A stretch of 52,045 nt of DNA from CAJQQY01 sp964352225 (GTDB taxonomy: Bacteria > Bacteroidota > Bacteroidia > Chitinophagales > Saprospiraceae): NCBI GenBank assembly GCA_964352225.1, contig CAYGRM010000007.1, positions 1 through 52,045 of the forward strand. Direction: 5' to 3'. This document shows, piece after piece, positions 35,601 through 43,608 of the stretch (within the stretch, counting starts at the first letter, position 1; each line of letters begins with the position of its first letter). The position numbers and the translations under genes were made by a program. Under the pieces are notes generated by a model. That model made no database searches and was not told the origin of the DNA. It saw only the letters and a list, made by a program, of their open reading frames with translations.

Positions 35601-37641
35601 TTTTACCGTTCAAATAAATGGATTTGGAACCAACCTTCCGATGGCGGGAGACATGATGGATTTAGCTTTTAGTTTGAAAAATATCGCAGGTGATTCTTGT
35701 TGTTATGAAAGTGATACAATCTCGATTATTTTGCCTCCTTGTCCTGTCGATACTTCATCGATAGTTGGATGTTGTGATAGTTTATTGATTTATGGAGATG
35801 TAGATGACAATCGACCAACTCGAATTAAGGTGTACAATGGAAATACTTACATCACCTCTTCTCGAACTCAAAGTGGAGATACTTATGGTTTATTTTCAAA
35901 ATTCGATGGCAATGGTAACTTAGTTTGGGAAGTAGAATTAGATATTGAAAGTCAGTTTTTGGATTTTGTTGAAACGGATAATAATGAGTTTCTACTAGTC
36001 GGAAGAACGATGCCGGTTGGACCTCCTTGGGCGAATAATCAATCTATTTTAGCAAAAGTAGATGACAATGGTGTATTGCAGTTTTCACGAATTTATCAGA
36101 ATTATGGAAGAGAATTTTTTCTAAAAATAGTAAAACATCCGAGCCCACAAAACCTTAGTTTCCCATATTATGTTGTGGGGATAGAAAATCAAGATGGTAC
36201 TGCCAATTCTGCTTTTGATGAGTTTCATTTATATAACATAGATGATAACGGCACTATTAATTTTGGAAAAGAGTACACATTTAACTACGCTACAGGAACA
36301 AGTACGGATGACCAATGGACTGGAATCATTCCATTGAACAATGGAAATTTATTAATCCAAGGAGATTATTTTCCAGAATGGAAAGGAGTCCTAATTGAAC
36401 TCAATGGATTAAATGGATCAGTTGTCAATACACCTTTTGAATCGGATATTGATATGAGATATTTTGATGCAGAAGAGCTACCAAGTGGAAAAATTGTAGT
36501 AGTTGGAGCATACTCACTTACCAATAATACAATTTTTAATGGAGCAGTAATTCTCTTGAATAGTGATTTGACTTATGCTCATAGTATTGAATATTCAAAT
36601 CAAGGAATTGGAGGTATCAGACAATTAGAACAAGATGTGAATGGTGATTTGTTTGCAGTAGGACAAGGTCAAAATGGAATTCCAATTATTCTTAAGTACG
36701 AAGTTGACGCTGTCGCAAATACGATTACGGAAGTGGAATCAAAATACTTTTTGGATGGCGAAACTGACTTTAGCTCTCCTAATATTTTCACCAATTCATC
36801 AGTTAGCAGATTATTCTATGCAGATGCTCGAAAAAATAATCCTAAAATGTATGGAGACTTTGATATCATATTTGGTTCATTTGATTTAAATTTGACGGAC
36901 TCCTGTTTGGTGGATACTGTTTTGACTTCTGTAGAAATTCCTTTTGAACATATTGGAGTTGCAGTTACTGAGATAGATTATGATTTACCTCAACCAACTG
37001 AAGCATTTTTGGCTAATCCGAATTACATGTGGGAATATCTTTGCCCTGATTCTTCGATGGTAGATACTTGTTGTACAGATGTGAATGATTTTGAGCTGCG
37101 CGCACAGCAAACGATGATAAGCAAAATATCCTGCTCCCCTACTGTTGGAGAAGTAGCTAATTCATTGTTGAATAATTGTAATGAAGTTAATATTGATTGG
37201 GGAGATGGTCTATTTGATCTTGCTGTTCCTTCATCAAGTTTACCGATTCAACATACTTATGCTTCGGCAGGTATTTATGTGGTAGAGGTTTTAATTAATG
37301 AATTTGACACCAATGGAAATCTATGTTTTGAGTTTCTGATTTCTGATACCATAGATTGTACAGTTTCTACCAATGATCTAATTTGGGAAAATCAAATTTC
37401 ATTTTTCCCAAATCCATTCACGCAAGATTTTCAAATAAAAATTGAAAACTCTAATCACGATGGATTTGATTTGGAAGTCCTTTCTGTGGATGGAAAATTG
37501 ATTTTAAAAGATCAAGTTGCAAGAAGTGAAACTTCTAAAACTTTAGAAATGAAAAATAAAGACGCTGGAGTTTATTTTATTCGAATGACTGACTCTGATG
37601 GAAATCGAGCTATTCATCGAATGGTGAAAATGAATTTCTAG
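29692..37641 (+). CDS. Giant secreted modular protein with T9SS sorting domain
   Basis: The 2649-residue protein has a signal peptide (CCSFFSALGQ) and a modular body. Propeller-like blocks with repeated VVTGT, GGDYVITGFSK or IVLAGEV motifs lie at about 120-640, 1065-1470 and 2025-2430. A SpaA/Cna-B-like domain is at about 844-943 (KGTLAIQKLIDEDCS; GTYTITESW). Cys-rich domains repeat the motif CCYxLDxNN (DTCCYALDLNNQS; GECCYNLDINNTC). A PKD-like domain (IDWGDG, HTYASAGIYVVEV) is near 2500, and a T9SS type A domain is at about 2564-2649 (ISFFPNPFTQDFQIKI; KDAGVYFIRM). It is likely a surface adhesin or matrix protein, following the kinase operon on the same strand. Confidence 0.88.
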   Translation: MKNLFLLLLFCCSFFSALGQNTTSGVFQNSAYVQPEPSYFGTTDITYFECESDIILDGSSSMGEDSYKIILAEFDLTTWTNVNVFYDQWICTSCNVPNNIDVLSFFPNGKPECDKTYILTLATGPVYDAKFFFFSVDCGSDPLLKTFSAKINSVEFDSTALPLTNDLCHSAYEDPVTKEIRLAGYTNGIGSGNFDPYIANFDNTGTKQLFDRSINDTQDDYIYYNNPAILECTNQGTPSYAMMMTGRRDDDFLISIDDPLTGLNIYHNVFGENSGATEVGHSIIQDPNGGIVAVGFVNNGTADDVYVVALDSCLDVRFTKSYTLTGNARANSVAVVDGLLNISGSPLGGFQYAITGKVDNDVFVMIIDPFTGDPVGPSSMRYDIHNNADDTGESIIMDKNGDIVVTGTTDGIEPGNPQPIFPSRRPFILKIGKGDEFNSNWGNIDAITRIEIQNSQDESSHSIATTAGGDYVITGFSKADYSLLNQGIRPASTHITKVSEDLSSVIFSNSYSEGARSTIGERISVTSTDRLVLAGYCTEQYELNSGALAFDSDIYLIATDSLGQLDNCICYNEESAVILAAIPTAIAQAVLQVDLTQPEFPVQSPYAAFDLPVSYCDKYCPEPSVGSTCSVSGCPASSVLNISTGIDGGGNLLPINNATTGIDPFWRLINLPALRDPIPAGVNFPEMYAVDIYPLAAPNWNNIGASPISQPISVRPNSAFNADNLNVSQPWRIRREFCVCDTAEVDIAGLMRADDVGFFRLYEEGNPSPLVNVLGATNPGTNITNFFTDWSINWTGTLNPGTYHLEFEMVNTLGSAMGFNVSAQITDLGNNNTLLNSTPNCCGKGTLAIQKLIDEDCSDSRTPADQEGSGWNFQITNTATNVTVNATTDIYGEIILRQLPFGTYTITESWAAPWVPSNPTSGTQTITIDAANPNGMVDFLNKNPELCTCIEEEINPIFPNPTPTDACCCYEFVIDNNYGPYYDEIEIVANGFNINVLNNTSGFANPVPPNAIKASYTIPPGTNQSIVEFCTNDLVGTSTVTVNWYYQGNIVCTSDLDVTCDLVEPTIKTFDVTHQLEEDTLNNSFDFGVAAIQNVDGDFISIGHALSVATNEIDFAFADYDFVGQIINTPQLNVPNDPNIGFLEVIDAKEIINASGAQDGYIVLLYEDSNPNLRTYLARLNTLGQVVWIDLVDATDQNGILLDLIPRDFIIDGNQAVITGKLIDGQIDKPFALSYDFVTHSVSCINYYLLAATAGLPSEGTAISKMSNGNYGIAGRYGNDGIYFEINTSCNIPSTFQPIRMDASSIVSDMEIPVKILEDNIGNPVICGNIERGSSNDLVYVFYGNVTTQYELNNSEAKLYDAMFDLTGDIVLAGEVDINQSNHGFLAVADFQNAVQGSIINLNWSRRYFDVEYPETGIRQITLAHDGGYYTVGYGVDKDAPTIGFNLNFFDTWIMKTDMGGNLQDCDCYEDIPFQVNGNDGVFNISNDPVAINGSATMIPPSFSPLQDAETVCDRFCPTDTCLISSTIFPIQQGDTCCYALDLNNQSTTAYQVEVIINTPSVFFDFATISTALNFSYSPQSIILDNGGSPLPSGSTLNYLQFCLGNSSSATVTLQNFTLKYYDIFGNELPECEQTFEEECILECTDEECVDIFNISVECDSLVAGKFKFTYQVMNKTTDAVLTDLNWNVLTPGTILGATSTPIVTPIGPGVTSVDQCIDIFDAGPSFPKQVDIVFAASGYIVGHPDSLMCCHDQKDTVTIILPNCCDPCDTTWVVEESIQVIGGECCYNLDINNTCDDLLSKIKVSSITSGVNLGSHWNPNYSSTWNFAPSGSAEVIWQPSTAPFASAGNYVDLIYFCLDNTIGATNPQVKVEYITTNSNGVDSVICEEILDLECETDIECIDITQDSVYCDDAGNYFLDFCVQNISTPAFNAGELLVSKLSSTPPFLNLNQYTWNGPPFPLTSGAPPVCFTVQINGFGTNLPMAGDMMDLAFSLKNIAGDSCCYESDTISIILPPCPVDTSSIVGCCDSLLIYGDVDDNRPTRIKVYNGNTYITSSRTQSGDTYGLFSKFDGNGNLVWEVELDIESQFLDFVETDNNEFLLVGRTMPVGPPWANNQSILAKVDDNGVLQFSRIYQNYGREFFLKIVKHPSPQNLSFPYYVVGIENQDGTANSAFDEFHLYNIDDNGTINFGKEYTFNYATGTSTDDQWTGIIPLNNGNLLIQGDYFPEWKGVLIELNGLNGSVVNTPFESDIDMRYFDAEELPSGKIVVVGAYSLTNNTIFNGAVILLNSDLTYAHSIEYSNQGIGGIRQLEQDVNGDLFAVGQGQNGIPIILKYEVDAVANTITEVESKYFLDGETDFSSPNIFTNSSVSRLFYADARKNNPKMYGDFDIIFGSFDLNLTDSCLVDTVLTSVEIPFEHIGVAVTEIDYDLPQPTEAFLANPNYMWEYLCPDSSMVDTCCTDVNDFELRAQQTMISKISCSPTVGEVANSLLNNCNEVNIDWGDGLFDLAVPSSSLPIQHTYASAGIYVVEVLINEFDTNGNLCFEFLISDTIDCTVSTNDLIWENQISFFPNPFTQDFQIKIENSNHDGFDLEVLSVDGKLILKDQVARSETSKTLEMKNKDAGVYFIRMTDSDGNRAIHRMVKMNF

Positions 37642-37662
37642 TGACTAATTTTTGAACTTATT

Positions 37663-37703
37663 AAACACTCCAAGTTTTTCAGTATGAAAAACTTGGAGTG
37701 TTT
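37663..37703 (+). terminator. Strong intrinsic terminator after the giant gene
   Basis: Perfect 18-bp arms (37663-37680, 37686-37703) with a 5-bp loop and a T-run at its end; 21 bp past the stop codon. The following 275 bp to 37978 shows no gene. Confidence 0.93.
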
Positions 37704-37978
37704 TTTTGTAGATTTAGTAAATCAAGATTGCTCAAAGACTACAAAACAATAATAAATTGGATTTATTCCCTATACTGAGTTTGCGAACCCCATCCTATAC
37801 TGATAACTGGGTTTGCGGATTTGGTTAGACTTCCAAACGGAATATACTTAGGAATACATCTCATCAGTCAAAGACATGGCGGGAGCTATGAAAAAAATGG
37901 TAATCATTTCGTTCACTTTAAGTTCTAAGACACAATGATAAAAGAAGAAAAAGTACTTAGGTTAGTCCCCTCCTACTA

Positions 37979-38839
37979 CTAATCAAAAACGACCGTCCGA
38001 TTATTAAACACTAAAATCTTATGTTCTAAATCTTTTGAAATGGCTTTTGACAAAACGATTTTCTCAATATCTTTTCCTTTTTTGATAAAATCTGAAACCG
38101 TTTCTTTGTGAGTAACATAACTTACGCCTTGCTCAATAATTGGTCCAGCATCCAAGTTCTCCGTCACATAATGACTGGTCGCTCCAATAATTTTCACTCC
38201 TCGATCAAATGCCGCATGATAAGGTTTGGAACCAACAAATGCAGGTAAAAACGAATGATGAATATTTATAATTTTATTGGAAAAATGGCTAATAAAATTG
38301 CTCGACACAATTTGCATATATCGAGCTAAGACTACGAGATCAATTTCATGTTCATGCAATAACTCTAATTGCTTGGCTTCTTGTGCAGCCTTATTTTCTT
38401 TCGTAATTGGCAAATGAAAAAATGGAATATCAAATTGCTCGCTGATCTTTCTCAAGGATTCATGATTGCTGATAATCAAAGGAATTTCAAAGTTCCATTC
38501 ATTAGAATGAAAGCGATATAAAATATCATACAAACAATGTGAAAGCTTTGTTACAAAAATCGCCACTCGTTTTTTCTCATCAGAAAAATGAAGGTTCCAA
38601 ACCATTTTAAATTTCTTACCGAGCAAGGTATCGAAGTACTCCCCTATCTTATTTCGACTGATTTGAAACTCGTCAATCTCCCACTCTATCCTCATGAAAA
38701 ATTGCCCTGTGGTAAGATCGGTATGCTGATCGAGATAAACAATATTTCCATTATTCTCATATAAAAAATCGGTAACCGCTCTGACGATTCCTCTTTGGTC
38801 AGGACAATGGATTAATAAGATTGCGGTATTTTTTTTCAT
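37979..38839 (-). CDS. purU: Formyltetrahydrofolate deformylase
   Basis: I use the ATG at 38837-38839 (MKKNTAILLIHCPDQRGIVR), giving 286 residues, normal for PurU; the longer frame to 38938 adds a leader with no family counterpart. An N-terminal ACT domain (about 5-80) is followed by the formyltransferase-fold domain with the catalytic Asn-His-Asp set: INIHHSFLPAF (Asn, His) and TENLDAGPIIEQ (Asp), plus the joining GSKPYHAAFDRGVKIIGATS. The enzyme hydrolyses 10-formyl-THF to THF and formate, balancing one-carbon pools. Monocistronic. Confidence 0.93.
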   Translation of the reverse strand: MKKNTAILLIHCPDQRGIVRAVTDFLYENNGNIVYLDQHTDLTTGQFFMRIEWEIDEFQISRNKIGEYFDTLLGKKFKMVWNLHFSDEKKRVAIFVTKLSHCLYDILYRFHSNEWNFEIPLIISNHESLRKISEQFDIPFFHLPITKENKAAQEAKQLELLHEHEIDLVVLARYMQIVSSNFISHFSNKIINIHHSFLPAFVGSKPYHAAFDRGVKIIGATSHYVTENLDAGPIIEQGVSYVTHKETVSDFIKKGKDIEKIVLSKAISKDLEHKILVFNNRTVVFD

Positions 38840-38961
38840 TCTTTTTGGTTTAAGGATAAGTCTTGTGTTACGAAGAAATTGAAGAGATGTTTTAAAAACC
38901 CAAATCTCAAATTTCATCTTTTCCCAACTATTCACCAACGCAGACTACTTGATCTATGATG

Positions 38962-39027
38962 AACGCAGAGACAGAGATACGCAGAGTTTTTTATTTTTCG
39001 TAGAAAAATTCTCAGCGACTCAGCGTT
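38962..39027. repeat. Hairpin-forming dispersed repeat (ACGCAGAGA type)
   Basis: aacgcagagacagagatacg at 38962 onward and its imperfect complement ending ctcagcgactcagcgtt (39011-39027) flank an A+T loop. This motif is a common inter-gene repeat in Bacteroidota and sits between proB and purU, where it may serve as a transcript end. Confidence 0.55.
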
Positions 39028-39065
39028 AAATTCTATTTTAAGTTCAGCTTTGCAGTTTCATTTTT

Positions 39066-39953
39066 TTAAATAAACTTAGTGTATAAAATTCGTNNNNNNN
39101 NNNNNNNNNNNNNNNNNNNNNNNNNNNNNNNNNNNNNNNNNNNNNNNNNNNNNNNNNNNNNNNNNNNNNNNNNNNNNNNNNNNNNNNNNNNNNAAATAAA
39201 CTTAGTGTATAAAATTCGTGCTTCTAATGCGTCTACTAAAAAATTATTCTTTCCACCATTCACAATCCACATTTCGATTTGATGTTCTTTACAAATTTGA
39301 GCTGCCTGAATTTTGGTCATCATTCCACCTGTTCCCAATTCGGATTTTGACTCATCAATATATTTCTTGATGCCTTCCAAGTCTATGACTTCTTCAATCA
39401 ATTTAGCATCTTGATTCGCAAAAGGATTTTTATCATACAATCCATCAATGTCGGAAGCCAAGACTAATAAATCAGCATCACAGATGACTGCCACCAGCGC
39501 TGACAGTTGGTCATTATCTCCTAACACAATTTCGTCAACCGCAACCGTATCGTTTTCATTAATGATGGGCGTAAATCCAAATTCTAATAATTTATCAATC
39601 GTATTTTTAACATTGGTACGTGCCACTTCGCTTTTGAAATCACGATGTACCAATAAACATTGTGCTACATTTATTCCGAAACTTGTAAATACTTCATCAT
39701 AAATTCCAATCAATTTAGGTTGCCCAATCGCCGCCAATGCTTGTTTGGAATCCACTTTCAAAGCACCGTTGCTGATGTCCACAAACTGCCTTGCCGCAGC
39801 AATCGCACCGGAGGAAACTAAAACGATATCGTAGGTTTCTTTAAGGGAAATGATTTGTCGAGCGAGGTCTTCGATCTTGGCGTAAGAAATTCGGTTGGTT
39901 CCTGCGCACAACGTGGACGATCCTATTTTTAAAATTAATTTTTTCTTTTGCAT
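39066..39953 (-). CDS. proB: Glutamate 5-kinase, interrupted by a 100-N assembly gap near its C-terminus
   Basis: Starts MQKKKLILKIGSSTLCAG and shows the amino-acid kinase fold: VLVSSGAIAAA, NENDTVAVDEIVLGDNDQLS, LLVLASDIDGLYDKNPF and ELGTGGMMTKIQAA. It phosphorylates glutamate in the first step of proline synthesis. There is no PUA domain. The last residues RILYTKFI occur on both sides of the Ns (39094-39193) because the flanking 26 bp are identical. If the gap is an unmerged overlap, ProB is 253 residues and ends at the TAA at 39066-39068, a normal size for PUA-less enzymes. It follows proA by 3 bp. Confidence 0.93.
   Translation of the reverse strand: MQKKKLILKIGSSTLCAGTNRISYAKIEDLARQIISLKETYDIVLVSSGAIAAARQFVDISNGALKVDSKQALAAIGQPKLIGIYDEVFTSFGINVAQCLLVHRDFKSEVARTNVKNTIDKLLEFGFTPIINENDTVAVDEIVLGDNDQLSALVAVICDADLLVLASDIDGLYDKNPFANQDAKLIEEVIDLEGIKKYIDESKSELGTGGMMTKIQAAQICKEHQIEMWIVNGGKNNFLVDALEARILYTKFIXXXXXXXXXXXXXXXXXXXXXXXXXXXXXXXXXXRILYTKFI
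39068..39219. other. Assembly gap (100 N) flanked by identical 26-bp ends
   Basis: The sequence at 39068-39093 is repeated exactly at 39194-39219, on each side of Ns at 39094-39193. A length of exactly 100 is a placeholder. The identical ends suggest two contigs that overlap and were not merged, rather than real missing sequence. Confidence 0.9.
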
Positions 39954-39956
39954 CGC

Positions 39957-41141
39957 TTATCTCGTTTGTCCGTTTCCAAAAATAAACCATTTATTCGTCA
40001 CCAATTCGTTGATTCCGATCGGTCCACGAAAATGTAGTTTTTGTGTACTAATCGCTATTTCTGCACCAAAACCAAATTCTCCACCATCTGTAAATCTGGT
40101 AGAAGCATTGTGATAAACCGCAGCACAATCTACCTCATTCAAAAACTGTTCAGCGTTTTTAGTATTAGAAGTGACGATAGATGCAGAGTGTTTTCCTGAA
40201 TACTTATTAATTTTCAAAATAGCTTCCTCTTTGTTTTTCACAATTCCTAACAATACTTTTGCGGATAAAAATTCTTCGTAATAAATATCATTATTTGCCA
40301 TTGGCGAAACATCAAATTCATCACTAATTCCCACATCACCGACAACTTCGATTTGGTTTTCTTTGAGTCGTGCAATAAGTTGTAACAATCTATTTCCAAA
40401 ATCAGGAATATCTTGATGGATGAGCACTTTGTCCAAGGCATTACAAACGCTGATTCGACTTTTTCCATTAATAATTAAGTTGATCGCCATTTCAAAATCG
40501 CACTCGTTATCGACGTATAAAAAGTTATTTCCTCGACCGCTGATGATAAGTGGGATGTCTGTATTTTGTCGAACAAAATTGATCAACCCTTCTCCTCCCC
40601 TTGGAATAATCAAATCGACCTGATGACTATTCGTTTTGATTAAAGCCTGAGTGGCTACTCGATCCAAATCTAAATAGGTGACATAATTTTTGTCTACGCC
40701 ATTTTCGGTCAATGCTTTTTGCCAAATTTCGGTTAAGACCAAATTAGTATTTCGAGCTTCTTTTCCACCTTTCAACAATATTTTATTTCCAGCCTTAAAA
40801 GCAGTAATTGCCGCTTCGATAGTTACGTCAGGACGAGATTCATAAATGATTAAAATGTTACCAAATGGAACAGTTCGGTTTTCGATTTTCAAACCATTGT
40901 CAGGCTGATGAGTATATAAAATCTTTCCTTCAGGATCATCTAAAGCAATGGCTTGTTGAACGGCAGCAATCATTCCTTGCACTTTTTTATCATTAACTTT
41001 CAAGCGATCGAGCATAGATTCATCATCGCCTTGGTAAGCAGCAACATCTTTTTGATTGGCAGAAATTATTTGATCTTGGTGAGTAACCAAAAGTTGTACA
41101 AGCGTGGTGAGCACTTCGTTTTTCAGTTCCGTAGGAATCAT
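39957..41141 (-). CDS. proA: Glutamate-5-semialdehyde dehydrogenase (gamma-glutamyl phosphate reductase)
   Basis: A 394-residue aldehyde dehydrogenase-fold enzyme: IYESRPDVTIEAAITAFKAG, LLKGGKEARNTN, IIPRGGEGLI, the active Cys in SRISVCNALDKVLIH, and the C-terminal family signature GFGAEIAISTQKLHFRGPIG. It uses NADPH to reduce glutamyl phosphate, the product of ProB, to the semialdehyde that cyclises on the way to proline. Order is proA-proB with a 3-bp gap, so expression is coupled. A hypothetical gene faces it 23 bp away. No regulatory site is evident. Confidence 0.95.
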   Translation of the reverse strand: MIPTELKNEVLTTLVQLLVTHQDQIISANQKDVAAYQGDDESMLDRLKVNDKKVQGMIAAVQQAIALDDPEGKILYTHQPDNGLKIENRTVPFGNILIIYESRPDVTIEAAITAFKAGNKILLKGGKEARNTNLVLTEIWQKALTENGVDKNYVTYLDLDRVATQALIKTNSHQVDLIIPRGGEGLINFVRQNTDIPLIISGRGNNFLYVDNECDFEMAINLIINGKSRISVCNALDKVLIHQDIPDFGNRLLQLIARLKENQIEVVGDVGISDEFDVSPMANNDIYYEEFLSAKVLLGIVKNKEEAILKINKYSGKHSASIVTSNTKNAEQFLNEVDCAAVYHNASTRFTDGGEFGFGAEIAISTQKLHFRGPIGINELVTNKWFIFGNGQTR

Positions 41142-41164
41142 GAGAAATTCGTTAAATGTGATTT

Positions 41165-41437
41165 TTGAAAAAAATAATTTTGGTTGGACTACTTGGTTAT
41201 ATCAAAAGAAGTTCCAAAAGTAAGGAGTTTTTTGTTGGAATGCCTGTTCATCTTAAAGGTAAAATTAAAATAGCCATGGGACGAGCAGCGATAATACAAT
41301 GGGAAATAGAGAACTGGTTTTTCAATAGAAGTCAAAGACTCTTGAAATACTTCTCAGCAGCTGGAGCCGTGGCGCAAGCGAGAATGCGTCACCACGCAAA
41401 AAGATGTCGTCAACAAGGAGGAAGTAACTGCTTTTAG
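41165..41437 (+). CDS. Hypothetical basic protein, uncertain gene
   Basis: A 90-residue frame, Lys/Arg-rich, with segments SAAGAVAQARMRHHAKRCRQ and WEIENWFFNRSQRLLKY. I recognise no family. It begins 23 bp from the divergent proA start with no visible promoter. It may be a real small protein, a remnant or a chance frame. Confidence 0.25.
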   Translation: MKKIILVGLLGYIKRSSKSKEFFVGMPVHLKGKIKIAMGRAAIIQWEIENWFFNRSQRLLKYFSAAGAVAQARMRHHAKRCRQQGGSNCF

Positions 41438-41450
41438 TTTTTTATTTGAA

Positions 41451-41480
41451 TTGTTTTATTTGAGTAATTCCTTACTTTTG
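41451..41480 (+). promoter_or_regulatory. Bacteroidota-type promoter
   Basis: TTG (41451-41453), 19 bp, then TACTTTTG (41473-41480), an exact TAnnTTTG -7 box. Transcription would start near 41487, about 29 bp before the ATG at 41516. Confidence 0.6.
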
Positions 41481-41515
41481 AAAAAACGAAATATTTTTTC
41501 ATCAATCTTTAATTT

Positions 41516-41884
41516 ATGCCCTACCAAGATGTGTTTGATCTTTTCTGGAAGCAGGTAACAAAAAGTGTAGAAGAAGGCAGCTTTGCGAAGTTAACTATGG
41601 CTAAGACCATTGGTAAACCAAACTTGAGAAATATATTTGTTAGGCCTGTCTATTCTGAAGGTGTCTTTAAGGTCTTACTTAAATTGCGTTACAGGTCTCC
41701 AGAGACTGAGGATCAGGAAGATGAACTTACTTTAGAAGAGGCATTTGTGGTCTTGAAATCACATCTCAGAAAGTCTTTTTCAACTGTTCTGTTATTTACC
41801 ACTACAAAAGATGTTACTTTCAAAATTAATAAAAAGGGTGCTGGTAGCATTACTGAATCCTTGCCTACATTTAGGGAGATTTAG
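41516..41884 (+). CDS. Hypothetical protein
   Basis: A 122-residue soluble protein: SFAKLTMAKTIGKPNLRNIF, VLLKLRYRSPETEDQEDELT, LLFTTTKDVTFKINKKG. The pattern of a conserved basic strand, acidic loop, then FTTTKDVTF looks like a genuine small domain, and a good promoter precedes it. I do not recognise the family. Convergent with the saccharopine-reductase-like gene. Confidence 0.65.
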   Translation: MPYQDVFDLFWKQVTKSVEEGSFAKLTMAKTIGKPNLRNIFVRPVYSEGVFKVLLKLRYRSPETEDQEDELTLEEAFVVLKSHLRKSFSTVLLFTTTKDVTFKINKKGAGSITESLPTFREI

Positions 41885-41948
41885 GACGCAGCAGGATTAG
41901 GTTACTTAAATACCTAACGAAAAAGTGAGCCTTCTTGAATACTTGAAA

Positions 41949-43322
41949 CTACCCATTTACACCTCCCGCTGCATTGTACCCAAGATACTCAACTTCTACT
42001 TCTTTGAAGTGAATACCGTACTCTTCTAACTCTTCCAAAATAGGTGCATAGACTTCTTTGCTAATTGGTCTTTGCACACCTGGAGTGGTTATTTTTTTAT
42101 TGAGAATCATCAATGCTGCCATTGCTACAGGAAGACCTACCGTTGCCGCCATTGCGGTAAAAGTTTGATCTTCTCCGATCAAAACCATTTTACTATCAAT
42201 CTGGTGTTTTTTTCCATTTAATTCATAGCCAAACTTGTGATACATGACGATCATATCTTTATCATCAGGTTTCAAGGTCCACTTATCCTCTAATATTTTT
42301 TGAAGTGCTTGAGCTGGAGTAGCATTTTTTAGACCGATCTTTTTATCCTTATTAAAAATATCTAGCTCTAATAGTTTATCCCACATCACATCATCTTGGT
42401 CAATTTTCAAGGCATGTCTCAACTTCAACTCTACCGAGTCGGTAGGAGAATAAGTAAGGTAAAGATTAATAAAATCTCTATAACTCAAATCTTCAGAGTT
42501 ATCAATTATATACGAGTCATCGGTCAACCCAAGTTGGACAAACATATTCCAAGCCTTACTAAATCCAACTCGACGCATCGTTCCTCGATACAGCGTAAGG
42601 ATATCTTCTAGACCATATATGCTGCGGTATTTTAATGAATTCCGATTGGCTAATGCTTCAAAACGGCCATATCCCTCGACATCTAAAAATTCCGTTCTTC
42701 TGAATAGTCGGTGGTATGGAATATATTTTTTTGAGCCCTCTTGGATAAACTCAGCTGCCCCTCCTTGTCCAGCAAGCACCACGTTCCTTGGGTTCCAAGT
42801 AAATTTATAATTCCATAGGTTATCATCACTTTCCGGAGCAACTAGGCCGCCAGTAAAGGATTCAAACATTAACATTTTTCCTCCTGCATCTCGAATTCGA
42901 TCTATGACCTGCATCGCACTCATATGATCGATTCCAGGATCAACTCCAATTTCATTCATAAAAACTAAGTCGTTTGCTTTGGCTTCTTCATCCAAAGCTT
43001 GCATCTCGTCATTGACATAAGAGGCAGTCACTAAATGTTTCTTATATAAGATACAATCCTTTGCCGCCTCAATATGGAATCGAGCTGGCAACATAGAAAT
43101 GACCAGGTCTGCGGCTTCAATAGCTGCACTTCTTTGTGGAGCATTGAAAACATCCAATTGGATGCCTTTTGCATTTGGATGTCCAGTAGTAAACTTTTGG
43201 GCACTTGCTTCAGATAGATCACCAATGGTGATGAATAGATCTTCACTTTCGGATTTATCTAGCAGGTATTTTATCAAAGTAGTAGCAGAGCGTCCTGCAC
43301 CAATAATCAATATGTTCTTCAT
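41949..43322 (-). CDS. Saccharopine dehydrogenase/reductase family protein
   Basis: The 457-residue enzyme opens MKNILIIGAGRSATTLIKYL, a Rossmann NAD(P) site with GAGxSA. It continues DLVISMLPARFHIEAAKDCI, HLVTASYVNDEM and NEIGVDPGIDHMSAM, typical of saccharopine reductase (LYS9-like). The C-terminus has AMAATVGLPVAMAALMI. The family interconverts saccharopine and aminoadipate semialdehyde in lysine metabolism, with related members in carboxyspermidine synthesis. Single gene; direction of the reaction cannot be told from sequence. Confidence 0.9.
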   Translation of the reverse strand: MKNILIIGAGRSATTLIKYLLDKSESEDLFITIGDLSEASAQKFTTGHPNAKGIQLDVFNAPQRSAAIEAADLVISMLPARFHIEAAKDCILYKKHLVTASYVNDEMQALDEEAKANDLVFMNEIGVDPGIDHMSAMQVIDRIRDAGGKMLMFESFTGGLVAPESDDNLWNYKFTWNPRNVVLAGQGGAAEFIQEGSKKYIPYHRLFRRTEFLDVEGYGRFEALANRNSLKYRSIYGLEDILTLYRGTMRRVGFSKAWNMFVQLGLTDDSYIIDNSEDLSYRDFINLYLTYSPTDSVELKLRHALKIDQDDVMWDKLLELDIFNKDKKIGLKNATPAQALQKILEDKWTLKPDDKDMIVMYHKFGYELNGKKHQIDSKMVLIGEDQTFTAMAATVGLPVAMAALMILNKKITTPGVQRPISKEVYAPILEELEEYGIHFKEVEVEYLGYNAAGGVNG

Positions 43323-43608
43323 TTCTATTACGTATTTTTAATTTGGGCAAATGTAGGTAAGTGATTTGGTAACTAGGAATAAATATGGCTTTAAAAGCTA
43401 CATTCAAATCATTAATTTTATACTGCAGGCATGGCGCTAGCGGCGAATTCTTTAGATTAAATCCAGAAGATTACCATATATTTTTTCTAGATCTACTCGA
43501 TTTTTTTTATTAAAAAAATGAAATTAAGTAATCATAGTATTATCCCCAGATGACGTTAAACATAGATCCCCTCCGAGCATATAATTTTAAAGTAGAGAAG
43601 CACACCAA
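43323..43608. other. Intergenic, possible -7 box only
   Basis: The reverse-strand sequence TACATTTG (43355-43348) fits a -7 box 26 bp before the saccharopine-reductase-like gene, but no -33 element is seen. A short G+C-rich patch (ggcgctagcggcg near 43433) is unexplained. No gene found. Confidence 0.4.

Noticed and set aside
38840..38938. Extended start of purU
   Set aside because: The extra 33 residues have no counterpart in PurU proteins, and the ACT domain begins at the internal ATG.
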